From Saprospiraceae bacterium (GTDB lineage: Bacteria; Bacteroidota; Bacteroidia; Chitinophagales; Saprospiraceae): a stretch of DNA of 64,000 nt. The translations under genes were made by a program, and so were the position numbers. Shown piece after piece: positions 46,131 to 54,467 of the stretch (position 1 is its first letter; the number at the start of each line of letters is the position of its first letter). Under the pieces are notes generated by a model. The model made no database searches, was not told the origin of the DNA, and saw nothing but the letters and a program-made list of their open reading frames with translations. The stretch covers positions 1-64,000 of the forward strand of contig JAHDEC010000006.1 of assembly GCA_020629035.1 (NCBI GenBank), in the 5' to 3' direction.

Positions 46131-47393
46131 ATGTCCAACAGTACAATTAGAAGAATATTGGTCTTAGGAGGTCTTGCCATTGTAGGGATTATCTTTATCC
46201 AATCCTATCTATTTTACAAGACCTGGAATCAAAAACAACAGGAATTAAATCAAACTATAAACATTGCTTTACGTAAAGTAGCTACTCAAATTGCCAACTA
46301 CAACGGAGCAAAATTGCCCAAACAAAACCTAATCCAACGACGAGCTTCAAATTTTTACTCGGTTAATATTAATACAGCCATAGATGCAAATGTGTTAGAA
46401 GAATACCTAACACAAACCTTTAATGAATACTCAATCAATTCTGATTTTGAATATGGAGTATATGACTGTGCCACAGATGATATGGTTTATGGTAGTTATT
46501 GCAGCATGGGCGATGAGGATCGAAAGTCAGCGAGCACCACCCTTCCAAAATTCGATGACCTTATTTATTACTTTGTAGTCTCATTCCCGAACCAAGAGGG
46601 CTATGTGATGTCAACTATGAAGCAAACCATTTGGTTTAGTCTTATAGCCTTACTATCCGTGCTCTTTTTTATCTATGCTATTTATGTCATCCTTAGACAA
46701 AAGCAACTTACTGACCTCCAAAAGGATTTTATAAATAATATGACGCATGAATTTAAAACACCTATTTCTTCGATAAAAATAGCTTCCGAATTTTTAGCTA
46801 GAAATGAGCATATAAAGGATGATAATAAAATGAAACAATACACGCAAATCATCCGAGATCAGAATGAAAGACTCAATAATCAAGTAGAAAAAGTCCTCAA
46901 CATTGCTAGAGTTGAAGTCGATAATTTTAAACTGAATAAGGAAGAAATTAAACTGAATGAGTTTATCCAAAAAATAATCCAACAAGAAAAAATACAATTC
47001 GAAAAACTAGATGGTGCTCTCGTCTTTAAGCCTCTTCCTAACGAGACCACCATCCATGCAGATAGTTTACATTTTGCCAATGTCATTTCGAACATGTTAG
47101 ATAATGCCAGAAAATACACTACAACTAATCCTCAAGCCACTGTTTCGTTAGAGATAAACAACAAAATGATTAATTTATCTATCAGCGATAATGGTATTGG
47201 GATAAGTAAAGAAGAACAAAAAAAGTTGTTTAATAAATTTTATCGAGTACCCACTGGCAATGTACATAATGTCAAAGGTTTCGGTCTAGGATTATTCTAC
47301 GTACAAAACATTTGTACTTCGCATGGCTGGTCGATCACGGTACAATCTGAGCAAGAAAAAGGATCTCGTTTCACTTTACAAATACCAAATTAA
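46131..47393 (+). CDS. Sensor histidine kinase
   Basis: A 420-residue membrane kinase. Two TM helices (about 9-28 and 165-187) bracket a ~135-residue periplasmic sensor of no known family. HisKA follows with His206 in NNMTHEFKTPISSIKIASEF. The HATPase_c has the N-box NMLDNARKYT, G1 DNGIGIS and GFGLGLFYVQ. It pairs with the OmpR-type regulator that starts 2 bases after its stop. No PAS or HAMP domain is seen. It stands opposite the third ECF cassette, whose genes converge on it. Confidence 0.92.
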   Translation: MSNSTIRRILVLGGLAIVGIIFIQSYLFYKTWNQKQQELNQTINIALRKVATQIANYNGAKLPKQNLIQRRASNFYSVNINTAIDANVLEEYLTQTFNEYSINSDFEYGVYDCATDDMVYGSYCSMGDEDRKSASTTLPKFDDLIYYFVVSFPNQEGYVMSTMKQTIWFSLIALLSVLFFIYAIYVILRQKQLTDLQKDFINNMTHEFKTPISSIKIASEFLARNEHIKDDNKMKQYTQIIRDQNERLNNQVEKVLNIARVEVDNFKLNKEEIKLNEFIQKIIQQEKIQFEKLDGALVFKPLPNETTIHADSLHFANVISNMLDNARKYTTTNPQATVSLEINNKMINLSISDNGIGISKEEQKKLFNKFYRVPTGNVHNVKGFGLGLFYVQNICTSHGWSITVQSEQEKGSRFTLQIPN

Positions 47394-47395
47394 TT

Positions 47396-48091
47396 ATGGA
47401 TTCAAAAGCACACATATTATACATTGAAGATGATGAAGTTTTAGGTTTTGTAACTCGAGACAATCTTGAAATGAATCAATATACCGTCCATCACTGCCAA
47501 GATGGTGAGGAAGGATTAGCTGCTTTCCAAAAGGGTAAATATGATCTTTGTATCGTGGATGTCATGCTGCCTAAAATGGATGGCTTTAGCTTAGCAACAG
47601 AAATAAGAAAGCGAAATCAATCCATTCCTATTCTATTTTTAACGGCTAAATCTTTAAAAGAAGATAGAATTAAAGGACTGCAATTAGGCGCCGATGATTA
47701 CATCGTAAAACCGTTTTCCATAGAAGAACTAATATTGAAAATAGAAATATTTTTAAAGCGTAAATCTGTGGAAATTAGTAGTCCTCAGGAAACCTTTCAG
47801 ATCAGTGAATTCAGTTTTGATTTTGCTAACCTACAACTAACGAGAGGAGAAACTGTGCATAATCTTACACAGCGGGAAGCAGAATTACTAAAAATGCTTT
47901 GCGCTAATAAGCCGAACATTATAAAAAGAGAACATATCCTAGAACAAATTTGGGGAGAAAACGACTACTTTCTAGGTCGAAGTATGGATGTCTTTATCAG
48001 CAGATTACGAAAGTATATGAAATCTGACCCACGCATTAAACTTGAAAATGTGCATGGTGTAGGCTTCCGATTACTGGAAGAAAATGCTTAG
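47396..48091 (+). CDS. OmpR/PhoB-family response regulator
   Basis: A 231-residue regulator. The receiver domain (about 5-120) has EDDEV, phospho-acceptor Asp55 in CIVDVMLPKMDG, the switch Thr/Lys in LFLTAKS and VKPFS, and FSIEELILKI. The winged-helix C-terminal domain (about 135-228) has LTQREAELLKML, IIKREHILEQIWGE, SMDVFISRLRKYMKSDPRI and VHGVGFRLLE. It is the cognate partner of the kinase gene 2 bases upstream. The regulon is unknown. Confidence 0.94.
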   Translation: MDSKAHILYIEDDEVLGFVTRDNLEMNQYTVHHCQDGEEGLAAFQKGKYDLCIVDVMLPKMDGFSLATEIRKRNQSIPILFLTAKSLKEDRIKGLQLGADDYIVKPFSIEELILKIEIFLKRKSVEISSPQETFQISEFSFDFANLQLTRGETVHNLTQREAELLKMLCANKPNIIKREHILEQIWGENDYFLGRSMDVFISRLRKYMKSDPRIKLENVHGVGFRLLEENA

Positions 48092-48132
48092 TGCTGAAGC
48101 TTGTCATCTGAGAAGAAAATTGATCATGATAA

Positions 48133-48609
48133 CTAATGTCTTGGTGGTGGACCTTTCTTATGCTTTCCACGAGTTGATTCACCTTGTACTAGATGATGTA
48201 TAAATCGCTCAAGTTGTTTTTCCTTTCCTGATGTAACCAACTGTCTCAACTCACTCAAATGCTGACTATTTGCAAGATATATTTGTTCGCTCACTTCCAT
48301 GATCGAATCAAGTAGACTATCCCTTAATGGTTCCAAAGTAGTTTGATAATATTGACTACTCAAGTCCTTTAAATCCTGATTTAATTTAGCTGTAACTTCT
48401 ATGTGTTTAGCCTTAGATGCTTTAAACTTGCTAAAGTCTTCTTCATTTAATTCAAAAACCTTTTGGATGTGAGCTTCATCATTGGGTTTATGATGTCCTT
48501 TCCCTTTATGACCAAAACCACCTTTTCCCATAAACATACTCATCATTAAACCGAGATTTAGCAAAATCAATAGACCCACAAGCCAGGCTAAAAGTTTTAC
48601 TTTATTCAT
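48133..48609 (-). CDS. Membrane-anchored Spy/CpxP/CnrX-like periplasmic protein, His-rich
   Basis: A 158-residue protein with a signal-anchor helix (about 7-28), then a His/Lys/Gly-rich N-terminal stretch (GKGGFGHKGKGHHKPND). A helical hairpin core follows (about 45-135; FELNEEDFSKFKASKAKHIEV, SLLDSIMEVSEQIYLANS, HLSELRQLV), and the end is His-rich (GKHKKGPPPRH). The helices have the Spy/CpxP 'heavy-metal resistance' feel, and CnrX is 148 residues. Its start overlaps the previous gene by 8 bases, and together with the sigma factor it forms a set like cnrYXH (order differs). Metal sensing is inference from His clusters and context. Confidence 0.75.
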   Translation of the reverse strand: MNKVKLLAWLVGLLILLNLGLMMSMFMGKGGFGHKGKGHHKPNDEAHIQKVFELNEEDFSKFKASKAKHIEVTAKLNQDLKDLSSQYYQTTLEPLRDSLLDSIMEVSEQIYLANSQHLSELRQLVTSGKEKQLERFIHHLVQGESTRGKHKKGPPPRH

Positions 48610-48892
48610 GATAGAGTGCTTTTGTAGGTATTAATTGATAACTAGATGCCATTTGCTCAGCGCTTATCTCTGAACGAGCATTAGACATACCAATTAGAAC
48701 AACATTGGCCGTTAATAAAACTAAAAATGAAGCCGCAATCCCAATCACCATGGCTTTAGAAAAACGCTTGTTTTTCTGAATAGTCGACAATGCAACCTGC
48801 TCCATTTTTTTAAATAAAGCACCTGGGGCTTTGACAACATGTGCGTTCTCAAGGGCTGTTAATAATTCATTGGTAAAGTTATTTGTATTCAT
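48602..48892 (-). CDS. Small single-TM protein, candidate anti-sigma factor
   Basis: A 96-residue protein. The cytoplasmic N-terminus (about 1-45) has an amphipathic start (TNNFTNELLTALENAHVV) and a KAPGALFKKMEQVA motif. One TM helix is at about 47-68 (AMVIGIAASFLVLLTANVVL), and a short periplasmic tail follows. No ZAS/FecR motif is seen, but the length and topology match CnrY-type anti-sigma factors (95 residues). Its start overlaps the sigma gene stop (ATGA), and its end overlaps the Spy-like gene by 8 bases, so the three form one tightly coupled unit. Confidence 0.72.
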   Translation of the reverse strand: MNTNNFTNELLTALENAHVVKAPGALFKKMEQVALSTIQKNKRFSKAMVIGIAASFLVLLTANVVLIGMSNARSEISAEQMASSYQLIPTKALYHE

Positions 48893-49422
48893 ATGCCTTT
48901 TTTCATTAAGTAAATTCCCTCAGTATCGAGATATTTCTTTAAGTTTTGACGTGATCTAAGTAATAAACTTTCCACTGCTTTATAGCTTAACTCCATAATA
49001 TCTGCTATTTCTTGGATCTTTAGATGCTCCAATTTATTAAGGATTAATGCTTTCTTCTGATTTGCAGGTAGCTCATTAATAGCTCTAAAAATGATGTCCA
49101 ATTTTTCTTTGCTTTCCATTTGTAAACCTGGGTGCCAAAAATCTGCAGGCTCATAATCCGCACCATCATTTAACTCATTGCGGTGCAGTGAAATTACTTT
49201 GCCAGCTCTCTTTTGTCGATGTTTGTATTTTAAAAAATCCTTTGATTTATTGATAGCAATTCGATAGACCCAAGTTTTTATCGATGCTTGATTCCTAAAA
49301 TTTTCAATGCCAGAAATAGTGGCTAACAATGTATCCTGTATAATCTCTTCAGCATCTTGCTCATCTCTAACATAGCTCATTACCACCGAATAGGTCCAGT
49401 CGACAACCAAATGCGAAAGCAA
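48889..49422 (-). CDS. RNA polymerase sigma factor, ECF type; start codon uncertain
   Basis: At least 177 residues. Region 2 is visible in YSVVMSYVRDEQDAEEIIQDTLLATI and IKTWVYRIAINKSKDFL, and region 4 in KLEHLKIQEIADIMELSYKAVESLLLRS. The TTG at 49422 is the first conventional start, but it removes part of region 2.1; the frame stays open upstream to a TAA at 49512-49510 and encodes a plausible region-2.1 sequence (SELKLLSHL). No ATG, GTG or TTG lies in that extension; ATA at 49497-49495 and CTG at 49452-49450 are the only near-starts. It is the head of a cassette with a small membrane protein and a Spy-like protein. Confidence 0.88.
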   Translation of the reverse strand: MLSHLVVDWTYSVVMSYVRDEQDAEEIIQDTLLATISGIENFRNQASIKTWVYRIAINKSKDFLKYKHRQKRAGKVISLHRNELNDGADYEPADFWHPGLQMESKEKLDIIFRAINELPANQKKALILNKLEHLKIQEIADIMELSYKAVESLLLRSRQNLKKYLDTEGIYLMKKGI

Positions 49423-49589
49423 CTTTAGCTCACTTGGCTTTTGCTTTTTCAGCCGATCTATATTTAGTAATTCCTGGATATTTAGTGGTTTAAGTATTGA
49501 ATATATTGCTTAGTCTACAAAAATGGCGAATTCCCTCGCCTTCTAGCTAATTTTATTTTCCTGCCTAATTTTCGATGAGCATAAAAGTA

Positions 49590-49622
49590 AACTGCCCCAT
49601 CATCTAAGATAATGGGGCAGTT
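49590..49622 (-). terminator. Strong hairpin downstream of the haloperoxidase-like gene
   Basis: On the minus strand AACTGCCCCATTATC (49622-49608) pairs with GATGATGGGGCAGTT (49604-49590) with one G-T pair, a very stable stem 11 bases after the stop at 49634. It is followed by TACTTTTATG, moderately T-rich. It probably ends the haloperoxidase transcript before the sigma cassette, and would also insulate that cassette. Confidence 0.75.
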
Positions 49623-49633
49623 CTAATAAAACT

Positions 49634-51073
49634 TTATTTATGTCCTCTTCGTAAATCAAATTTATTGACTGCATCTGAAATTTCGTAACCTAGTCTTAAG
49701 CCTTCGGTACAATCCATGCGGATATGGACACCTAGGGGTACTCTAGAAAACGCATTTTCGCTCGCCATGTCTTCTATGGTGCTAAAAGTTCTCGGCTCTC
49801 CTAAAAACTCTGTTCTTCCTTCATGACTTCTATCCGTAAAATTGATATCATTTCCGAACTGGTCAATAAAAACTCCACCCGCTGCAGAGGCAAAACATGA
49901 GTGTCCTGATGGATATCCTGGGAAAGAAGGATTAGGCCAGTAAACCAATCTAAACAAGTTGGTTTGGAAGCTCGGATCGATGAACGCACGTATATAATTA
50001 CTTGGTCGCATGACCATATGCTCGTACTTATCAGCCCAAGTCGAAACGGCAGCATCATTCAAAGCAAATCCTAACCTGAGGAATAGTACTAAAGTCTCTT
50101 GCAAGTTTAAATCTGCTTGTTCTGTGAGTTGTTTGGCCAATGATACTTGTCTTCCCGGAGGACTCATCATCAAACCTTCCACATCATCTGACCAAAATTC
50201 AGCAATCCATAAATCTTCATTTTGTTCTTCCTTAGCGGTATTGTTAACTTCAAGTACTTCTTGCATCTGAGCATAGTAATTACTATTAGGATTTACACTA
50301 TACTGAACTGGCGCTACACTGGTAGTTTTCTCAGAAGAAATAACAAAGGTTCTTACCTTTCCCCAGTATGGAAATAACGCACGCTCAGGCTCAGCACTGT
50401 ATGTCCAATATCCATCACCAGTCGGTGGTTCATAACTACTAGGTTGTGGTTCTAGTATTTGTTCTTCAGCTTCTTCGTCTGTCTGACTAAAGGCAATTAT
50501 TTGCTCAGCAACATAAGCTCCCCAAGCGGTGGAATTCTGTACTTCTTCAGTGCTCAAATCTTCTTGAAATTCGTTTTGTAAGCTTGCTTCCAAAGTAGCT
50601 ATGCCTGCCTTTGCACCGTTATCGACATTGGTCATAAAGTGATCTAAAACATCGGCATAAACCGCATTAAGCGCAACTTCAATATCAATCTTTTTTCGAG
50701 CTCTCCGCTGATCAATTTTTAAATCTTGAAACTTTCTAGAGGTGGTCTCATACGATCGCATAAAAGGAGCCGCAGTCTCATACGCAGCTAGATTTATGTA
50801 AGCTATCGCTCTAGCCGTTGCATTTGGTCTCATCCCATAGGCATAACGATCCACCGTAAGGAACAAATCTGCCCACTCAGTGCTGACCTCATGGGTCAGA
50901 TCAGTTAATTCTATATCTCCTTGGTTTGCTCCGCCAGGACCTCCATTTCCTCCACCTCTTAAGGCTAAAGCATCTTCTGATATTAAGTCAGTTTCTAATT
51001 CGTCTGAACAAGATTGTGCAGTAAATAGTAGAACAACTAAAAGGAGCGCCCAATATTTTCTCGTAATCATCAT
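49634..51073 (-). CDS. Vanadium-dependent haloperoxidase/PAP2-superfamily lipoprotein
   Basis: A 479-residue protein with a lipoprotein signal (LLFTAQSC, Cys22). The C-terminal half carries the complete vanadate/phosphate-binding set: KX6RP with Lys349, Arg356-Pro357 (ADKYEHMVMRPSNY), PSGH at 388-391, and SRX5HX3D with Arg444, His450, Asp454 (SRVPLGVHIRMD). These motifs are shared by vanadium haloperoxidases and PAP2-type phosphatases; the long helical N-terminus and the spacing favour the bacterial haloperoxidase-like group. Halide specificity, or phosphatase activity instead, cannot be read from sequence. It should be envelope-bound, and a strong hairpin follows. Confidence 0.87.
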   Translation of the reverse strand: MMITRKYWALLLVVLLFTAQSCSDELETDLISEDALALRGGGNGGPGGANQGDIELTDLTHEVSTEWADLFLTVDRYAYGMRPNATARAIAYINLAAYETAAPFMRSYETTSRKFQDLKIDQRRARKKIDIEVALNAVYADVLDHFMTNVDNGAKAGIATLEASLQNEFQEDLSTEEVQNSTAWGAYVAEQIIAFSQTDEEAEEQILEPQPSSYEPPTGDGYWTYSAEPERALFPYWGKVRTFVISSEKTTSVAPVQYSVNPNSNYYAQMQEVLEVNNTAKEEQNEDLWIAEFWSDDVEGLMMSPPGRQVSLAKQLTEQADLNLQETLVLFLRLGFALNDAAVSTWADKYEHMVMRPSNYIRAFIDPSFQTNLFRLVYWPNPSFPGYPSGHSCFASAAGGVFIDQFGNDINFTDRSHEGRTEFLGEPRTFSTIEDMASENAFSRVPLGVHIRMDCTEGLRLGYEISDAVNKFDLRRGHK

Positions 51074-51384
51074 ATTTATTTGTTTTAATGGTTAAATAAT
51101 AATTAACTCTGGTTCATGCCCAAGCATGAGCCTAATAGGATTTTCTATTCATTATTCGGCCGAATAACTATAAGTATGATATAAATGTTTCGAAAAGGCT
51201 TCGCGAATTATCGCGATTAAATACTTAGTAGATTAGTTTTTGTATTTCCCTCGCTGACATTAAATATTTTTGTTTTTTTATTCAATTTCGTTTAAAATCC
51301 ATAGCTTAAAATCTTGAGGATATTGCCTTTCTTTGCCAACACTAATTTGTAAGAAGCCTATATTTACCAAATAAATGAGCAAAT
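51074..51384. promoter_or_regulatory. 311-base divergent intergenic region with three inverted repeats
   Basis: The region separates the divergent haloperoxidase (minus) and pepD (plus) genes, so it must hold both promoters. Inverted repeats are seen at 51111-51132 (GGTTCATGC, 4-base loop, GCATGAGCC), at 51152-51167 (a perfect 16-bp palindrome, TTATTCGGCCGAATAA) and at 51201-51216 (TCGCGA repeated around ATTA). The palindromes could be operator sites or small hairpins. I cannot identify a promoter with confidence, and there is no gene-like frame. Confidence 0.4.
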
Positions 51385-52845
51385 ATGTCTAACACTATAA
51401 TCAAGCAAGAACCCATATCACTTTGGAAAAATTTTTCTGATCTAAATGCCGTACCAAGAGCTTCTAAAAAAGAAGAGCGTGTTATCGCTTTTATGATGAA
51501 CTATGGAATGCAATTAGGCCTAGAAACCACGAAAGACAGTGTTGGGAATGTGATTATAAAAAAGCCTGCTAGTGATGGAATGGAAAACAGACAAACCATC
51601 GTGATGCAAAGCCATCTAGATATGGTACATCAGAAAAATGGTGATACTGTATTTGACTTTGATACTGAAGGAATAAAAATGATTATCAAAGACGATTGGG
51701 TGCATGCAGAAGGTACTACCCTCGGTGCTGATAACGGAATAGGTGTCGCAACCATTATGGCGCTTTTGGAATCTTCAGACATAGCACATCCTGCTATCGA
51801 AGCCTTATTTACAATCGATGAAGAAACGGGGATGACTGGAGCCCTGGGTTTAAAGGGTGGATTGCTCACAGGTTCCATACTTTTAAATCTTGATACGGAA
51901 GATGACAATGAACTTACCATAGGCTGTGCTGGAGGGATTGATTTAACAGCCAATGGAACTTACGAGGAAGTCGAAATACCTGCTGATTATACAACGTATA
52001 AAGTCATTATTAAAGGGCTAACTGGTGGACATTCAGGAATGGACATACATAAAGGCAGAGGAAACGCTAATAAGCTCATGAATCGTTTCCTCCTAAGACT
52101 TGCAAGCCATACTAATCCCATAATCACATTAATCGAAGGAGGTGGTCTTCGCAATGCTATTCCTAGAGAATCTTTCTGTTTAGTATCTGTTAGTGCTGCA
52201 GAAAAAGAACTATTAAAAAATCAAGTTGACCAATTCCAGCATATCCTACAACAAGAATATAGCACAACCGACCCGGAAATAAATATGGTTTTAAGCGAAG
52301 AATCAAAAGCTAAGTCAGGCGTAAAACCATCAGATTTGATGCAAATGCTAAGGGCCATCTATGCTTGTCCTAATGGAATTTATCGCATGAGTCCAGATAT
52401 AGCATCATTAGTCCAATCATCTAATAATCTGGCAAAGGTGAGTGTAAATAATGGACAATATGAAATGCTATGTCTAACGAGAAGCTCGGTGGATACCGAA
52501 AAAGAAGATGTAGCAAATGCCATAACATCTTCGTTCCAACTTATTGGAGCAAGTGTCCAAACAGGTGGTGCATATCCAGGCTGGACACCAAAACCTCAAG
52601 CTCCAATCATTAAATTAATGAGTGAAATTTACGAACAGCTATTCAATGAAAGTCCTCACGTAAATGCATGCCATGCTGGACTTGAATGTGGCATTATAGG
52701 AACCAACTATCCAGATATGGATATGATTTCTTTTGGTCCTAACATCAGAGGCGCCCATAGTCCAGATGAAAAAGTACAAATTAGCTCAGTACAGAAGTTT
52801 TGGAAATATTTATTGGAGGTGCTTAAAAATATTCCTGCAAAATAG
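51385..52845 (+). CDS. pepD: Aminoacyl-histidine dipeptidase (PepD, M20 family)
   Basis: A 486-residue cytoplasmic metallo-dipeptidase. The metal ligands are in MQSHLDMVHQK (His77, with catalytic Asp79), LGADNGIGVA (bridging Asp116), IDEETGMTG (Glu146/Glu147), LNLDTEDDNEL, and late GAHSPDEKV (His). The sequence follows E. coli PepD closely (485 residues), which cleaves Xaa-His and other dipeptides. The ATG at 51385 gives a natural N-terminus. It is a single gene on this strand. Confidence 0.94.
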   Translation: MSNTIIKQEPISLWKNFSDLNAVPRASKKEERVIAFMMNYGMQLGLETTKDSVGNVIIKKPASDGMENRQTIVMQSHLDMVHQKNGDTVFDFDTEGIKMIIKDDWVHAEGTTLGADNGIGVATIMALLESSDIAHPAIEALFTIDEETGMTGALGLKGGLLTGSILLNLDTEDDNELTIGCAGGIDLTANGTYEEVEIPADYTTYKVIIKGLTGGHSGMDIHKGRGNANKLMNRFLLRLASHTNPIITLIEGGGLRNAIPRESFCLVSVSAAEKELLKNQVDQFQHILQQEYSTTDPEINMVLSEESKAKSGVKPSDLMQMLRAIYACPNGIYRMSPDIASLVQSSNNLAKVSVNNGQYEMLCLTRSSVDTEKEDVANAITSSFQLIGASVQTGGAYPGWTPKPQAPIIKLMSEIYEQLFNESPHVNACHAGLECGIIGTNYPDMDMISFGPNIRGAHSPDEKVQISSVQKFWKYLLEVLKNIPAK

Positions 52846-52922
52846 CCTAAGCTCAGTGAGTACCATTCACCACATACTTGGCTCCAAATGGCTAGATAAC
52901 ATTTATTCTACTGGGTTTTGTG

Positions 52923-54458
52923 CTATCTATGGCTAGCTAAAGTAAACTGGATTCCAGCACCAAGGGACAAAGAATGATAATGTTGATTAATGATTCCACT
53001 ATGTACGTTCGGAGTCCTTTTATAATTCGCCGAAACAAACCAATGGTGCTGATGCATAATTGGCTGAAGCCATTCTAAACCTACATTTAACCCGATCCTA
53101 TCTGTTAATGTATAACTGAGTTCAGCATTGTTCTCCAAAATCTGATTATTCCCTTCTTCGTCGATGTAATTCGCTTTTCCTTGGTAGTTGTGCAGGAAGG
53201 TATAATTCACACCCACTCGTGTCACGAGCTTTGCTTTGCCTACATCAAATTGATATCCGAGCTGTACAGGAATAGTATACAATTTGTGTTTATTGTTGTG
53301 TCTTATCGTCCTTTCGTATGTATTAATCACTGTACTAGTATCCATAACAAAGGTGGTATCTTGTTTGTCGACAATAATATATCGAACCTCATCCTTTGGA
53401 AGTAGCACCGTATCCTGCCATTGTTCACTATAGTTAAAAAGTTCTTTTACTTCATGGTAGGCTAAACCGGTTTGCAATGAGATACCTGATGTGTGCTGAT
53501 AACCCAGCAAAAACTGAGTATTCGCGTGATAAATAGCGCTTTCTGTAGCTTCATTAGCTTCCAAAAGATTTAAAAAGGAAGCGTCGGGAGTTTGAAAAGT
53601 TCTATTTCTTTTCACAACACCTATGTCTCCTGCTATGGTAACATACCATGGATTTATGCCTGCTAATGTGCTCACTATTTCTTCATCTTTCTCAGTTGCT
53701 GTCGCTTTCTTTGCTAATCGATAAGTTGGCACTAGAAAAGGTCCAATTTCTAGGCCTGGTAACATAGAAATGCTCAATTTTTCGTTAAGACTTGCTCTGG
53801 CCGATCTTGGACTAGAATCCCAGGTTTTATGCTCTGCCGCTTCCTTAAGGCCTGAGCTATTAAGTTGATTTTGTGTTTGTATGGGAGGTGTTTGACGAAG
53901 CGCAAGTTGCTTGTTTTCCTCCATTAGATTAGCTTTTCCTGAAGTGCTCAGTCGATCAGACTCAATGCTTGTCTCAAGTGGCATTTCTGATTTTGTTTCT
54001 GAATTTCCTGGTACACTTAATTTAGTTTTAGTTTTAGTTTTGGTTTTGGTTTTGGTTTTGGAGTCTACTCTTTCTATTTCGTTTGCTTGTTTATTAATTG
54101 CTGGCTTAGGGATATTTACCTTATTATCTTTTACTAAGGCATCTTTAGTATTTTTTTGTGTTTGATCAATGTTGTTGCTCGCTTGATTGGCTAGTTGCTC
54201 GTTTATTATGGTTTGCTCATTATTAATGGATGTTGATTGACTAGTGGTTAGGTCTGTTGGTTTTTGATGCTGAGTATAGTTCCACCATCCCAAACCTATC
54301 AGTAGGAATAAGAGGGGAATTAAAAACCACTTCCAAACTGGCTTTTTCTTTGTCGGATTTAAATCCTGCTTTAAACCTTCTAAAAGATCCTCCTTATCCC
54401 AATCGACAGTATGATTTTTTAGTTTATTCCTGATATGTTCTTCTGAATTCATCTTCAT
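52923..54458 (-). CDS. Single-TM protein with KT-repeat linker and C-terminal outer-membrane-type beta-barrel; candidate anti-sigma partner
   Basis: A 511-residue protein of the same design as the one at 16008-17477. A short cytoplasmic head has a Trp motif (HTVDWDKEDLLEGLKQDL, about 16-34), then a TM helix at about 42-60. A ~150-residue polar linker includes six or more Lys-Thr repeats, and from about 230 a barrel-like domain of alternating strands ends in FTLASHR. The start lies 9 bases after the stop of an ECF sigma gene. The two proteins share layout rather than obvious sequence. An anti-sigma or trans-envelope role is inference. Confidence 0.75.
   Translation of the reverse strand: MKMNSEEHIRNKLKNHTVDWDKEDLLEGLKQDLNPTKKKPVWKWFLIPLLFLLIGLGWWNYTQHQKPTDLTTSQSTSINNEQTIINEQLANQASNNIDQTQKNTKDALVKDNKVNIPKPAINKQANEIERVDSKTKTKTKTKTKTKLSVPGNSETKSEMPLETSIESDRLSTSGKANLMEENKQLALRQTPPIQTQNQLNSSGLKEAAEHKTWDSSPRSARASLNEKLSISMLPGLEIGPFLVPTYRLAKKATATEKDEEIVSTLAGINPWYVTIAGDIGVVKRNRTFQTPDASFLNLLEANEATESAIYHANTQFLLGYQHTSGISLQTGLAYHEVKELFNYSEQWQDTVLLPKDEVRYIIVDKQDTTFVMDTSTVINTYERTIRHNNKHKLYTIPVQLGYQFDVGKAKLVTRVGVNYTFLHNYQGKANYIDEEGNNQILENNAELSYTLTDRIGLNVGLEWLQPIMHQHHWFVSANYKRTPNVHSGIINQHYHSLSLGAGIQFTLASHR
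54021..54062. repeat. Hexanucleotide repeat (about 7 copies) coding for Lys-Thr repeats
   Basis: Seven successive 6-base units, three TTTAGT then three TTTGGT and a final imperfect TTTGGA (plus strand). They lie in frame in the barrel gene and encode Lys-Thr dipeptides in the periplasmic linker. As six bases equal two codons, copy-number change by slippage would lengthen or shorten the linker without a frameshift. Confidence 0.85.
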
Positions 54459-54467
54459 GATATCTCC

